Made by a program: the position numbers and the translations under genes. Below, one piece after another: positions 39,201 through 50,570 of a stretch of DNA of 64,000 bases. The notes below the pieces were generated by a model. That model made no database searches. It had not been told where the DNA came from and was given only the letters and a program-made list of their open reading frames with translations. The stretch's first letter is position 1. Each line of letters begins with the position of its first letter. The stretch covers positions 5,361,256 to 5,425,255 of the forward strand of contig NC_133954.1 in assembly GCF_031877795.1 (NCBI RefSeq), read 5' to 3'. The stretch comes from Strix aluco (lineage: Eukaryota > Chordata > Aves > Strigiformes > Strigidae).

Positions 39201-42200
39201 AGATCACAGAAATGAATCGGGTCTGTCCTACAGGAAGCTGGAGAGAAGCGGTATTGATTTGTAGGAAATATGCAAATCCAAGGTAGAATAGGGAAGAAAC
39301 TACCATTTTCTCTCTTTTTTTTTTTTTTAACCTGTCAAGGAGAGGAAATGAAGTGCACATGTGCTTAATCTATTTCTGTTCCAGGATACAACAAGCGTTC
39401 AAGAAATGGCTTCTATTATGGCTGCGTTTGGAGAACCACGCTCTGATCTCTCATCCTGTTGTGGGTCATCCAGCCATCTGCATTGATCTCTTTAGGTAAG
39501 TTAGTCTTTTAGCAGGAGAAATTTAGTCATTGTTCTAAAAATAACAGGAACATTTTCTAGCACAAAAAGGGTTATAAATGCAAACAGACTTCAGAAAATA
39601 CACTAGAAAGAAACTTTTATAACTCACATAAGCTGCAAAAAAGGAAGTGGCTCAAAAGCATGTTCTTCAATCGACGGGATTTTATTGTAAGATAAATCCC
39701 TGTTAAAATTAGAACACGAAATGTTAATTATATTTGCACTGTCATGTTTACTTTCATTTGCTTTGACACTGGCAGCACATATGTTACACAGCTCTGATTT
39801 CACGCCGTGTTTGTATCTGATATTAGCTTGCAGTGGTGCGTAACCTGTGATAACCCTCCTGACTGGAGGTGGCTTTCATCTCAGTGATGTTTTTCTAGCT
39901 CTGATTCCACCAGAATTATTTTAGGGCTTGATTTTCCTTTCTGATAACTTTATGCAGGCACAGTTTAGCAGCTGAGGATGCATTTGCAGGGACCACAGTG
40001 ACCCTCCGGATGTGCCACAGAGATGCAACCTGCCTTCCCCAGGTGCCATCAGTGCTTTGCTTGCTGAGGTCAGCCAGAAAAGCCTGAACAGCACCTCTGG
40101 TTTGAGTGCTGAGGGACAGGCTGGTAACCACATGGGTGACCAAAATGGTTATTTTTCTCTTAATCCCTCCCTCCTACACCACATTTGGTGAAAAAGTTAT
40201 GTTAAAGGGACCCTGTTAAAGCTGCAAAATCAAGAACATGGAAGTCTGGAAAGGGCACAGTGAAGGGGTAACCTAAACTCTGCTTTCCTGCCCAGCTCTG
40301 CTGGGAGACGTGTGTCAACACTCAGCTGCTGCGGGATTCACCTGGCCTAGCTTTAGAAATCAAAAGGCTCCTTGTCTCAGCCTGAATTAGCTGCCTGGGC
40401 TTGTTCTGCAGCAAACAGCAAGAGAGAAATATTTTTGGGGAGTGATTCATCCCCTCCTCTGACAGGTTCCCAAGATCTTTGAGTGAATGGGAAGTGCCTG
40501 TTCCTCTCCAGGGAAAACAAAGAGAGCCTGAACAATTAGCTTAATCCTAGGCAATTATTAGGCATCTAAAATTAGAGGAGATGAATGCATAAGGTTTCTT
40601 CTCTAGGAGATGGCCTCGCTACTGGAGAGGGTACTCAGGGAGGGCGTTGGGGAGCGAACGCGGCTCTCGCCGGCGGGGTCTGGACCTCCCAGGGAGGCAG
40701 CCGGGGGGTGTGAGAGGAAGGTCTTTGCATGTGCAGTCTCAGAAGTACTTCGGAGAGTTCAGTTTTCAGCCTTGTGGCAGGGGAGTGTGGCTGGAAGCCT
40801 GTTTCTTCCCAACCTGACTCATTTAGCCTGCAACCCACATCCTGCAGAACATGCTTTCTGCTTTTAAGTTCCTGGACCTTTCTTTTCTATGATGTAGGGC
40901 ACACGTGCCTGCTAAAAAGACACGGGGAGGGGGAGCTAGTGTGGGCAGTGGCCCCCAGCACTGGCACTACCTTGTTTTCCACCATTCCCCAGCACTGAGA
41001 CAAGGCTTAGATGCAGCCCTAGGGCTGGCTCACTGCAGGAGCAGCTCCAGAAAGGCCAAGACCACCCTGGACTTGGCTCCTTCCAAGCCAATGTGCATTC
41101 TAGAAAACACAAAACCTCCTTTTTTTTTGTGGGAAAAATGCAAGCACGTAAGGGTCACACTCAATAAATAACACCGCAAATGCAAATGGTGATGGAGCTG
41201 AGATACTTGCAATGATTGACAAATATGAGCAACAGAGGGGATTTTGGGACACCTCTTGGCGTCTCATTTCAGCTACTCTAACAACAGAGGAGCGGGACCC
41301 AAACCATGACCCTCACGAGCTAATTCCAAGCCAGGGCTTCCCTTGCTGTCAGCTTTTTCACACGAGTAGTACTTTTATCTTTGAGATGAGGTTTGTGTTG
41401 AGAAATGACTCTACCTGTGTCTCCTCTGAGGCTCAGGCAATCTGGGCTCTGGGCACTAAAGCTCTGGGCCTGCACGGTGGGATTTATTTCTGCCTCTTAA
41501 CGTTGAAGATAAGAGAGTGTGACAGCAGCCAAGCAGAGGACAGAACAGGACAAGATTTTGCCATTCTTGTCTCACACTTCCTTTGTCTGCACCGCACAGG
41601 AAACCCCAAAATATGTAAAAAACTGAACTTCAAGGAGAAAAAACTCTAACACTGCTCTGCTCCCTTCCAGACAGTGTTAGAGACAGAGTGCTTGTTGCAA
41701 TTTCATGACATTGTGTGGACAAAGATGCACGTTTGTTTCTCCTCCAAGAAGAGGGGGGGCTCAGCTGGATACAGCCCTGAGCGACCTCATTGATTTTTTT
41801 AATAGAAAAAACCTGTGCTAGCTTTGACGTTAACCCTGCTTGGAGCTGGAGGTTGAAGCAGAGCTCTCCCAACCTCAGTCCATCTGGGATTTCAGCAGAG
41901 GAAGGGGTAGTGCAGGCTTCTCTCTTTCCACCTGGGATAGCCACGAGAGAGACTATCCCAAGAGTGATCAGCAATACAGGGCTCTGCCTTCACCTCAACA
42001 GAGGTCTTTTCACCCAAACCCTAGCAGAAGCAAGGCATGCGTGGGTTTTGCCTTGCTCTAGGTGGTTCTCACCCCAAAAATGTTGGTCTTCAGATAAACA
42101 GAGCCAGAGGCAATCTCCAGGGTGTGGGAGATCACTGTTGGCTTGGGGTTGACTAGCAGTTATACAGTATCTGTGGGAAAGGGCAGCAGCCTCCTTCCCT

Positions 42201-43426
42201 TGGTTGGATTTGGGGAAATGAAAACTGCATCGTGGCCCTACAGGAATCCTCCCACCAGGCACTACTGCAGCACCAAGACACCCTGCTCTGCTCTGGCTGG
42301 AGCCTGAAACCGAGGAGGAATAAAGCGCATGTGCATGGGGGTGGGCTGAGCAGCAGGGCTCCAAGGGAGGGGATGCAGTAGCCCACCGTGGCGGGCAGGG
42401 GATGGTACCTACAGGTGCTTCAGCAGGAGCAGACCCTCCAGCGAATGCCTCTTCAGTGCCCGCAGATCATTGTCCTGGAGGACTCTGGCATGAGACAAAC
42501 AGACATTTGCTGTTACACCAGCTGCTCTCCAGGAGGAAATGGAATTTTCAGGGGAAAATATCCTGCAGTAGCTTTACTAAAACATCTCTGAGTCACTACA
42601 GGGATCATCACCACCCATCGCAGGAGCAGGCACTTGCTCCTGGCCTGCTGAAGCTCACCGTAACCTGATCATCGATGAAATAGGCACAGGGATGGCGCCG
42701 CAGAATGGAAGGGACACAGCTCATGGCATTTCTTGCCATCCCAGCAAACCCTGGGGATTCACACCCCTCCTCACTGAGCCGTTCAGCTTTGAGTTCAGAT
42801 GGAAACGGTTTGTGTGGGTGCTTGTGCTTGTCATACCCTTGGCTCAAAAACCAGATGAAAGGATTGAAAATACCTGAACTCCTAACATTTTAAATGCTGG
42901 AGGATACTTACAAGTACTCAGCCCACGGGTAGTCCCTCCACACTTGCTTTTCGCTCGAAGAAATTGAGTTGTGAGTGAAATCTCTGCAAAGAAATGATTG
43001 ACACTGTCACCCCTCAGAAAAACCCCTTCCCTGCAAATTTGGCTGCTGAGGTGGAAGTGGAGTTTGCCTGGAAACGCAGCAGCACGGCCAGCCTGGCTTC
43101 ACCCCTCAGTGCAGCAGCACGAGCCCCCCGAAACCAAGACGTCTCCTGTCAGTGACTCTCTCCTGGGTGTGCCGAGAGAGGGAATGAAAAGCTGAGGAGT
43201 GGAAGATGGAGGGGGGCTGGTGGGGCGGTGCCAGTACTCACAGGATGGAGAGGGCCCAGCGGCGGGCGGCCGGGGACACGCTGGGCAGGGCGGCATGGCT
43301 GCAGTTGAGCAGGCGCCGCTGGCAGCGGCAGGGGAGCGGGCAGGGCCCCCTGGGCTGCCCCAGGCCGCCGGCCGCTGCCAGCAGCAGCACCAGGAGAAGT
43401 GGGCGGCCAGGCCAGGGCAGGCCCAT
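30288..43426 (-). CDS. LRRC37A: LRRC37-family leucine-rich-repeat transmembrane protein
   Basis: Role unknown; mammalian LRRC37 proteins are type I membrane proteins, much amplified in primates. Coding exons in gene order: 43242-43426, 42912-42983, 42413-42484, 39107-39187, 37537-37608, 36525-36599, 35914-36029, 32501-33930, 32307-32402, 31338-31402, 30540-30588, 30288-30440. They total 2466 nt (821 residues) with all phases closing. Signal peptide about 1-23 (LLLVLLLAAAGGLG), cysteine LRR cap CPLPCRCQRRLLNC, five LRR exons (LDFTHNSI..PWAEYL, LVLQDNDL, LNLGGNLI, NPLSVI, LDLGATQVTQQT), a C-terminal cap ACCLCQKHTTETSCRTIKFH, a 476-residue extracellular stretch, TM about 712-732 (LLLAVSVSVIIMINLMVICL) and a cytoplasmic tail ending SSDEEIFGKSELK. 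PWAEYL, QVTQQT, MACCLC-type and RNLYRPL blocks match human LRRC37 as remembered. The paralogue name is uncertain; the family is firm. Confidence 0.9.
32501..33930 (-). other. LRRC37A: LRRC37-type large extracellular exon
   Basis: 1430 bp, acceptor TTTTACAG and donor AAG|GTAGGA. It starts GEIMEVVQSRKLNTSTVL, like human FMKVLQARKNNTSTEL, and ends in LQLACAKMVSKVGPLIKLLS, like human VQLACAKLISRTGLLMKLLS. Between them sit an acidic run EDVEDVEDAEEA and two copies of an NQxxFYxMF-like motif (NQLFYEMF and NQHVFYNMF). Confidence 0.9.
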
Positions 43427-43570
43427 GGCGGAGCAGGCCCGGCCGGGGGTCGCCGGGCAACAGGGAGGCCGCAGGCCTGGGGCCGGGCGCAGGCCTCGCC
43501 GCTGTGGCCCCTGGCCTCACGGCTCCGAGCGGGGTCTGGGGCTTTGGGCGTCTCCACCATCAAGAGAATA
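43427..43570 (-). promoter_or_regulatory. Probable LRRC37-type promoter, CpG-rich
   Basis: GC- and CpG-rich sequence directly upstream of the LRRC37-type ATG, contiguous with the GC-rich first exon. There is no TATA box or splice acceptor in it, so the start site probably lies here. This is inference. Confidence 0.45.
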
Positions 43571-44503
43571 TAATAGAGTAGACTATAAATACGATCTCCA
43601 CTTGAGAACTCGCCCCAGTAGAGGATTTACTGCAGCCCATGGAGGGCCGGTCCCTCCCTCCTGTATTCCCCCTTGTAAAACCCTGCATCTTGCTTCCCAC
43701 TTGGATTTCTCTAAATTCAGCATCCAGCCATCCAGGCTTCACCTTTGCCTGCCCGGTTAAAAAGCTCACCTGGTATCAGGTGTCTTTTCCTGGAGCAAAT
43801 CACCCCTTTCCTCTCCTTTTTGTTAAAACAGGCCACACTCCTCTCAAGAGGGATCTCAAATCATTCCCGTGGCTCTTCCCTGAGCTCTCCCAGTTTTCAA
43901 TCATCTTTCTTTCCAAAGAGAGGTCAAAAAATCTGAGCAGGGGTTTGTTATCAAATAAGCATTCCCTTCCACCACACACCCTCGTGATTTGGGGGGCATC
44001 CCACTGCTTGTGCCACCTCTGAGGTTCATTCATCACATTGGGTTACAAAATTTTACTTCATTTAATGAAAAAACAATTCAAAATTAGAAAGAATCTTTGC
44101 TTTACATAGTGATAATGTCCCAACTACTTATAGTTGAGGCTCAACACATGTTACAAGACTTAGGCTTATTTCTTGAAAAGACATTTCACTTAAGAGAAAT
44201 ACTTTTTTCTGTGCCGGTGCAGACGTGCGTAAGTACCACAGCTACTCCTGCTGGTTAAGACATCTCCTCCTGCCGTCTCCGGCCTTCTCCTGCAGATCAG
44301 AGGGAACCTGAACCCTGCTCTTGCAGGGAGGGCTCGTTCCTTTTATTTTTCTGTAAGTGCTACGCACATCTGTTACGCTGTCTAAATAATAATCATGCAG
44401 CTAAGCTGGCTTCCATATATAGCTGACCTGGATAAGTTGACAGGAAAACACTTCCTCTCCAAAACCAGCATATATTTTTGGGCTTAATTTTAGTAACAGT
44501 AGG
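43571..44503. other. Intergenic between RDM1 3' end and LRRC37-type promoter
   Basis: Unique AT-richer DNA, no coding exon recognised. A second AATAAA on the minus strand at 44342-44347 could serve as a distal RDM1 poly(A) signal. Confidence 0.55.
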
Positions 44504-44509
44504 TTTATT
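44504..44509 (-). terminator. RDM1: RDM1 polyadenylation signal AATAAA
   Basis: AATAAA on the minus strand about 155 bases after the RDM1 stop codon at 44663; nearest canonical signal. Confidence 0.6.
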
Positions 44510-44662
44510 GCCCATTTCTTTTGCTGTTACGTATTTGGAGAAAAAGAAAGCATTGGATATGACGTGCATGTCATTTCACAGCATTAGACTTTCATTCCTA
44601 ATCAAACACTGCAGAACTTCTGGAAACGACGTGAAGACAGAGCTGCGCTAATTAGATGGCAT

Positions 44663-47600
44663 CTAATGGAGCTCATCATCAAAACTGAGATCAGACAAAA
44701 CTTCTTCTTCAAGGTCAAACTGCTCCAAGGACAATTCATTGACCTGGGAAGAGAAATCAAGAGTAAATTTCTTTCCAACATATTTTAGCTTCTTTCCTCT
44801 CCACCTGGAAATAATATATTTTGACCATGTACAAGAGACAACCTCCCTAAAATTTACCAACTCGGGAAAATTTCTGTTTTGGAAAGACTGACCGATATCA
44901 CAAGGCAATGAACCAAAAGGACACCCAGCAGCTCTCCTCCCAGGCAAGTCATGCTGAATTCCTGTCTGTTCCTCTTCCTATCAGGCTGGAAGGTGCCTTG
45001 TGGAGAGAGAGCACTGAATTACCTCCCACACACCATCACAAGGGAAGTGAGATGGCAGAGGAGGTGAGGGATGACTTCTCATAAAAGAGAGGTTGGAGAA
45101 GCAGCAGGCTTTCTGTTTGACTTAGCTGCTCACTTCTCTTATGGTCAGTACTTGTTAAGACAGCTCTCTGCGGGTTTAAAAGAGGTCAGATAGAAGGGGC
45201 TGTACGGAGGAAAATGCAGCGAGAGAACAAACCAGCAGAAATTTCATCTTCTCAACTGATTAAAAAAAATATCTGATGGATGTGAGTTACTTCACAGACC
45301 AAAATGCTCCTATTTTACTGCTACTCAGTAAGAAGGGAAGATAGTTCTGCCCATGGACGTCAGTGTCAGCAAATGGAATAGCGTGTCACAGGGTTTGTCA
45401 GACACTTCCCCCAGGCAGACTGCAGGAGGAGTTAGGCACTGCGCAGCCCAGTGCTGAGGCACCATGTGAGAGCCATGCTGGCTTTCAGAAGACCACTGTA
45501 TCCGTGGTCTCCCCCGGTGAATAGCAGTGTTTTCAAACTAAGTGAGATGAAAATCCTCTGCTCATGACTGGCTGCATGCAAAGGCTGGTACACAGAACTC
45601 ATCTCACCAAGCACCATGATTAAAGTTTTACTGTTGTACCAGGGATTTTTGTTCAGTGCGTGCTAACAGATCCCAGAATTACCTGCGGGGATTTCCAAAG
45701 CTTTTAACAATCATTCCCTCCGGGTAAGGATAAGTTTATGAAGCGCATTTCTAGATGGGGAGTTTGATTTATTTAAGAACTTATTAAAAACTCATTTGAT
45801 TTAACCTACTGTGACTTTACCGGGATTTTCACTCTCACAGATTCTCTGAAGAGCAGTCCTGGACACTGTCATGTGAGAGACTTCTCAAGCTGCACCATAA
45901 CAGTCCTGTACCCTAACTGCTTGCTTTCCTGTGTCATCTAAAATATACATGCATTTCTGCACAAAGATACCAAAAAATGTAAGAGTTTTAAAACCTTAGC
46001 GTGCTGTACAATTGCAAGATGTAATTACTTCCTGGGATTTAAGATGACGTAATTGCTGCATAAAAGGAGGATGTCAGAGGCTCTAACAGATAACAGCTGT
46101 ATTTCCAATCCCTAGATGTAACATGGAGATCCTGTGCAAAAGCTAAATATCCACTTCTTTTACCTGAACAAGCCCCTTCAGCTCCTCTTCTGTTAAGGCA
46201 TCTGTGGGCTCCTCTTGGGAGGAATTGTACTCCACGGCCACTTTCCCATTCTCTGAAACAGAATAAACAGCCAGAGACACAGTTAGTTACTACTGTGTGT
46301 AACGACAATAAACCTATCCTAAACTCCAAATGGGACAATTCTGCTTCATAACGGCTGTCAGAGTGAGTGGCTGGTTGGTCTGAATGCGTGTGCTTCTTTC
46401 TTGGGTCTACCTGCCCGTCTTCTCTGCAGAAAACCAAATGGCTCTTACTAAATGGACTGGAAATTGAAATTGAGGAAGCAGAAATCTATAGAGAGGATGG
46501 AGCATGTTAATTGCTGCTCTCTGCGTGTGTGATGGATCAGAAGGCAGGAAGCTCTGCAAACCATCTGAATCCAGACACCCACCATTCAGAAGACGACCTT
46601 AAAGAACCTGAGGGAGGAATCGGGCAGATGGAAGGCCCCTCTCTGTAAAATGAGGATAGCAGCACTGACCTGACCCCATCAGGGTCTCTCCTGATACGCA
46701 TAAAAGACTGAAGTACTCAGATACCACATAAACAGGTGTCACCTAAAAGCTCAGAGACCACAAGATCTGGAACCCAGAGAAAGTAAACCTAGCAGTTCCT
46801 GGGTGGGCACAGAACCAGCTTCTATGATTGAAAACTCAAAGGAGATAGTAGTCCCAAAGAAGCAACACTGAACACAACAGTGGGGCACAGACCTTTGATG
46901 GCACCTGGCTGGCTTGGAACCAGGACAGGAACATGCAAAGTGCTGCAATTCAGTTCATGTTACCCCCGGAAGCAGATCCTCCTCGCGTCCCTGTTCAGCA
47001 TGCACATGTAGTGTGAAGAAGCTCTCCCTACCAGCATTCACACTCTTGGAACTTGGAGTTTCAATGACTTATCATAAAAAAAATCTGACCTCCTGTCAGA
47101 TTTTCCTTTCACTCGCAGAACTCATAGGGTGGAACCACTCTGTTAAATCATTAGAGACCACAACACAGGTTTAATTTTGCACGAGACCCAGCAAACCTCC
47201 ACGAATCCCAAGAAAGGTTCAGAGAAAAAGAATTCATATCAATTACCGTGAAAGTTATGATATCATTAGCCCAGACACCCCCACGTTTAATGCAAAAATA
47301 GGCCTTACCTAAGACTATGAGGAGTATCTTCTGAAAGGCACTAGACAAAGCTTTCCCGACTGCGAGTTTCTGAACTCTTCTTGTGGCTGTGACAATCTCG
47401 AGAGGATCTGAACACAACAAGCAGCGTGTTATTGATATTAAGATGACACTCTGCATATGAAGCACACCAGCTGCATCGCAGTAGGAAACATAACCAAACA
47501 CAGCTTTATGGATCCGATAAGAAAACTGCTTATGTTTTGGGAGTCGTCAGCAGCATGGCAGCACCCTTGCAGGGGCTTTGTGTGCCAACCCACAGCAGCA

Positions 47601-50260
47601 GCACACGATCCTCAGGCCTGTGTCAGGACCCTGCCCAGGGCAGCGCAGAGCCCCGCCAGCACCTGGGCTGTGCCACAGACACAATTACAAGGCACGTTCA
47701 CACCAGAAAGTGGCTGTGATGGGGAATGAATAACGCCACAGGCAAGAGGAATAGAACAGAGGGTAGGAAAGCAATACTGGTGGAAGCAGGGAGGGAACAG
47801 GCGTGCTCAGGATCCCTTGCTGCAAGGCCCTGTGCAGACCCTCGCCTCCAGCTAAATTCAGACACTTTATCAGACCCTGAAACTGTGCAAAGCAAGACTG
47901 ACCAGCGTCTGCGGCAGCTGCTAAGAGAATTCCAGCTGCATCCAAAACATACCTTCACCATTTTCTACATCTGCCTCACCGAGGGCAACTCCCCTGGTGC
48001 GTACCCCATGGTTGGGCAGTGTCACCTCTACAGCACACAGGTATTTCACAGATCGCTTCTGTAATGTCTTCCCCAGTTCCTCATTCTCCCCATCAAAGCC
48101 AGATACATTCTGCAGCTGTTGGGAAGACCACAGATAATTAATTTCAATTAAATAGGAAGGTGATGTTATGACCACTTAGGCCTACGCCTGCAGACCACAG
48201 ACCTCTGCACAGCCTGTGACTCCAAGGCTGAAGCTCAGGGTGGAGGCAGAGCAGGGATGTTTACTGTTTTCACCCTATTTTAGAAATACCTCATAGTCCC
48301 CATCCTCTGGAAATCTCAGACACTTTCAGCACATGAAGACTACTGTCAGGCCTGCTGCTGCTTTAATCACAGCTGCCCCCATTTTTATTAACAGAAGCCA
48401 AGCTAGTGCCGTCACTCAGAGCAATCTTCTCTCCCCAGACTTTCAAAATACCCCCATTTGTGGTCCAAAACGCAGCTCTTGTAGCTTTCTATTATTTGCT
48501 GATTTAAGGACAATTCTTCTTATTCCACCAACAACTCTAATTAAGAAGAGGATGAGGGGAAGGATGATGGATGAATATAAAGGGTCCCTTACTGTGATAA
48601 TGCAACTGGACCAGCCGTTAAAACCAAGGTAGTGGTTGGCCAACTCCTGGCACTTGTTGCTGTTGAGGGCAAGGACTTGTTGCTGAAACCCTTTCTGCTT
48701 GGTGCAAACACAAACCTGTCCAGGAAAGAAGAACCCTGGTTAGCCAGGCTTTACTTGTAAGGTTCCCACTGCAGACACACCACCGACAGCTCCGGGAGAG
48801 CCATCTGAAGGTAACCTATTCTCTGACCGCATGCGTGTTTCTGACAGGAGTTAAATATTTTTTACCCAGGAACAGGCCCTGCAAATTATTCCAGAGGAGG
48901 GATGCTGGTGTTACTGCTTAAATGCTATCTGGGAGCTGGTGGTGGGGGACGTCACCATAGTGGTAGTGCCCAGCCACAAATTAGTAAACTTTTTGCATAT
49001 GGAGCATCACTGAGATCTACACGTATTTCATGTGATTTTACGCTGCTGCTGGAGGTCACAGTGCCGAGTCCTGCGAGTTTCTCTCCTGAGGCCGTTCTGC
49101 TTACCTTCAAGGGAGATTTCTGAAACAGCCTTTGCCCATTGCACGCGCGCTGGGCTCTGCTGGCATCTCCAGCTGAATAAAACTTGATGACAGCGTAATA
49201 CCCAGGCCCTGCCACAGCAGCGTTTCTGTGTGCTCGCACGGAGTAGAGCAGCCCAAATTTGGAAAACGCTGAAAACAGGTAATGCTGAGGAAAAACAAAG
49301 AGAAAAAAGGGTCTTTTGAAATATCTACGGGTGCTCCAGGTGCTGAGCAACAGCGACAGAGAGAACTACTCACAAGACCTAATTAGCTGGAAAACAAAGA
49401 AAGTTTTTGCTACTGTTTAACAGCAATAAGCCCCGGAATAAGGAGCAAGACTGAAGATGAGTGTATCTCCATAAAACCGCTCAACCTGGCTGGACCTCTG
49501 ACCCCGACGATGTCTCATCTTCATTATCAACCAGCCTCTGCACCCGGAGCTGAGCAAAGACAGACGGGGGATTGAAAACCCCAGACTGCCCCGTGCTCTC
49601 TGACATCCTTTGTGTGGGCACACTCTTTGCTGAAGCTTTCGGTGAAACACTGCACGATACTTCGCAGGCAGACTAACGGGGTTTTGTTCTCTCTTCCACC
49701 TGGTGTCTTTGTAGTTTTGCTGCACAGACCGCAAAACCAGCCATGGCACAGGGGCAGAAATCACCCTGGGGTGGCCGGACACCCCCTTGGGGTTGCCCTG
49801 TGTGCCCCTGGGATACAAGAAAACTAAAAAATGATTAAAAACTAAAAAAAAAGGAGGGATTTAAAAATATGTCATTAGCACACAGGTGAAACAACAGTGC
49901 AGATGGGGGGGAGGTGGGGTCTTAGCTCCATGAGGGAGAGGCGTCATGGGGGGTCCTGGTTGCCACTCCTCAGCCCTGGGGGGATCCTGGCCCCGCTCCT
50001 TGGACCTGGGGGGGGCTGGGCCCCTCTCTTCAGCCCTGAGGGGGGTCCAGGGCCCCACTGCCCAGCCCCACTCCTCCGCCCTGGGGGGGGGGGGGGGTGT
50101 CAGGGCCCCGCTCCCCAGCGCCGGGCGGGTGCTGGGCCCCGCTCCGCAGGCCCCTCCCGGCTCCTCGCCTCACCTCCAGGCCCGGCTCCGGCTCCAGCCC
50201 CCAGACCAGCAGCGTCTGGGCGCTCCCCGTGGGCACCCGGAACTCCAGCACCTCCGCCAT
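44663..50260 (-). CDS. RDM1: RDM1, RAD52 motif-containing protein 1
   Basis: Family knowledge: RDM1 is a nuclear/nucleolar RNA- and DNA-binding protein related to RAD52; chicken DT40 cells lacking it are cisplatin-sensitive. Coding exons: 50174-50260, 49105-49284, 48593-48715, 47953-48115, 47309-47407, 46164-46252, 44663-44842; 921 nt, 306 residues (human 284). The RRM spans roughly residues 15-90: TLLVWGL, then HYLFSAFSKFGLLYSV, GYYAVIKFYSAGDASRAQRA, LFQKSPLK. The RD motif shared with RAD52 follows: NSNKCQELANHYLGFNGWSS. Then YLCAVEVTLP, VGKALSSAFQKILLIVL and an acidic C-terminus DLEEEVLSDLSFDDELH. The last acceptor (before VVSCTWSKY) was chosen from phase and likeness to human VPCSPWKQYG; a later AG before VNELSLEQF at 44743 would give a shorter form. 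The ATG begins MAEVLEFRVP, like human MAELVPFAVP. Confidence 0.95.
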
Positions 50261-50490
50261 GTCGGGGCGGCCCGGCCTCCCGCCCGGCCCCCGGCCCGCC
50301 CCCCGCCTCGGCCGGGCCGCGGCCGTGAGCGTGGGGGGAAAAGCCCCCTAAATCCACCCCCCAGCCCCAAATCCACCCCCCAGCCCCACACCCGCCCTGC
50401 CCGGGCAGCGCCTCGTCCCTCCCGGGCCCCCGCCAGCGGCCTGTCCCCGCAGCCCCCCGAAAGCCAGAGACGTGTCGGCGGGTAGCGGGT
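50261..50490 (-). promoter_or_regulatory. RDM1: RDM1 promoter squeezed behind the GH poly(A) site
   Basis: Only about 230 bases separate the GH poly(A) signal from the RDM1 ATG. The interval is very GC-rich with CpGs and no TATA box, so a CpG-type promoter overlapping the GH 3' end is inferred. Confidence 0.5.
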
Positions 50491-50496
50491 TTATTC
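50491..50496 (-). terminator. GH: GH polyadenylation signal AATAAA
   Basis: AATAAA on the minus strand, 75 bases after the GH stop codon. The short 3'UTR is typical of GH genes. Confidence 0.85.
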
Positions 50497-50570
50497 TCCG
50501 ATTTTCTTTACAAGGAGCGGGGCAGCCGTGGGCAGCGAGGGGCCGGGGCGGGCGGGAGCCGTCCCCGGCG

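Noticed and set aside
49417-49818. 133-codon minus-strand frame in the first RDM1 intron
   Set aside because: No similarity to known proteins, lies between two well-supported RDM1 exons, and no splice support.
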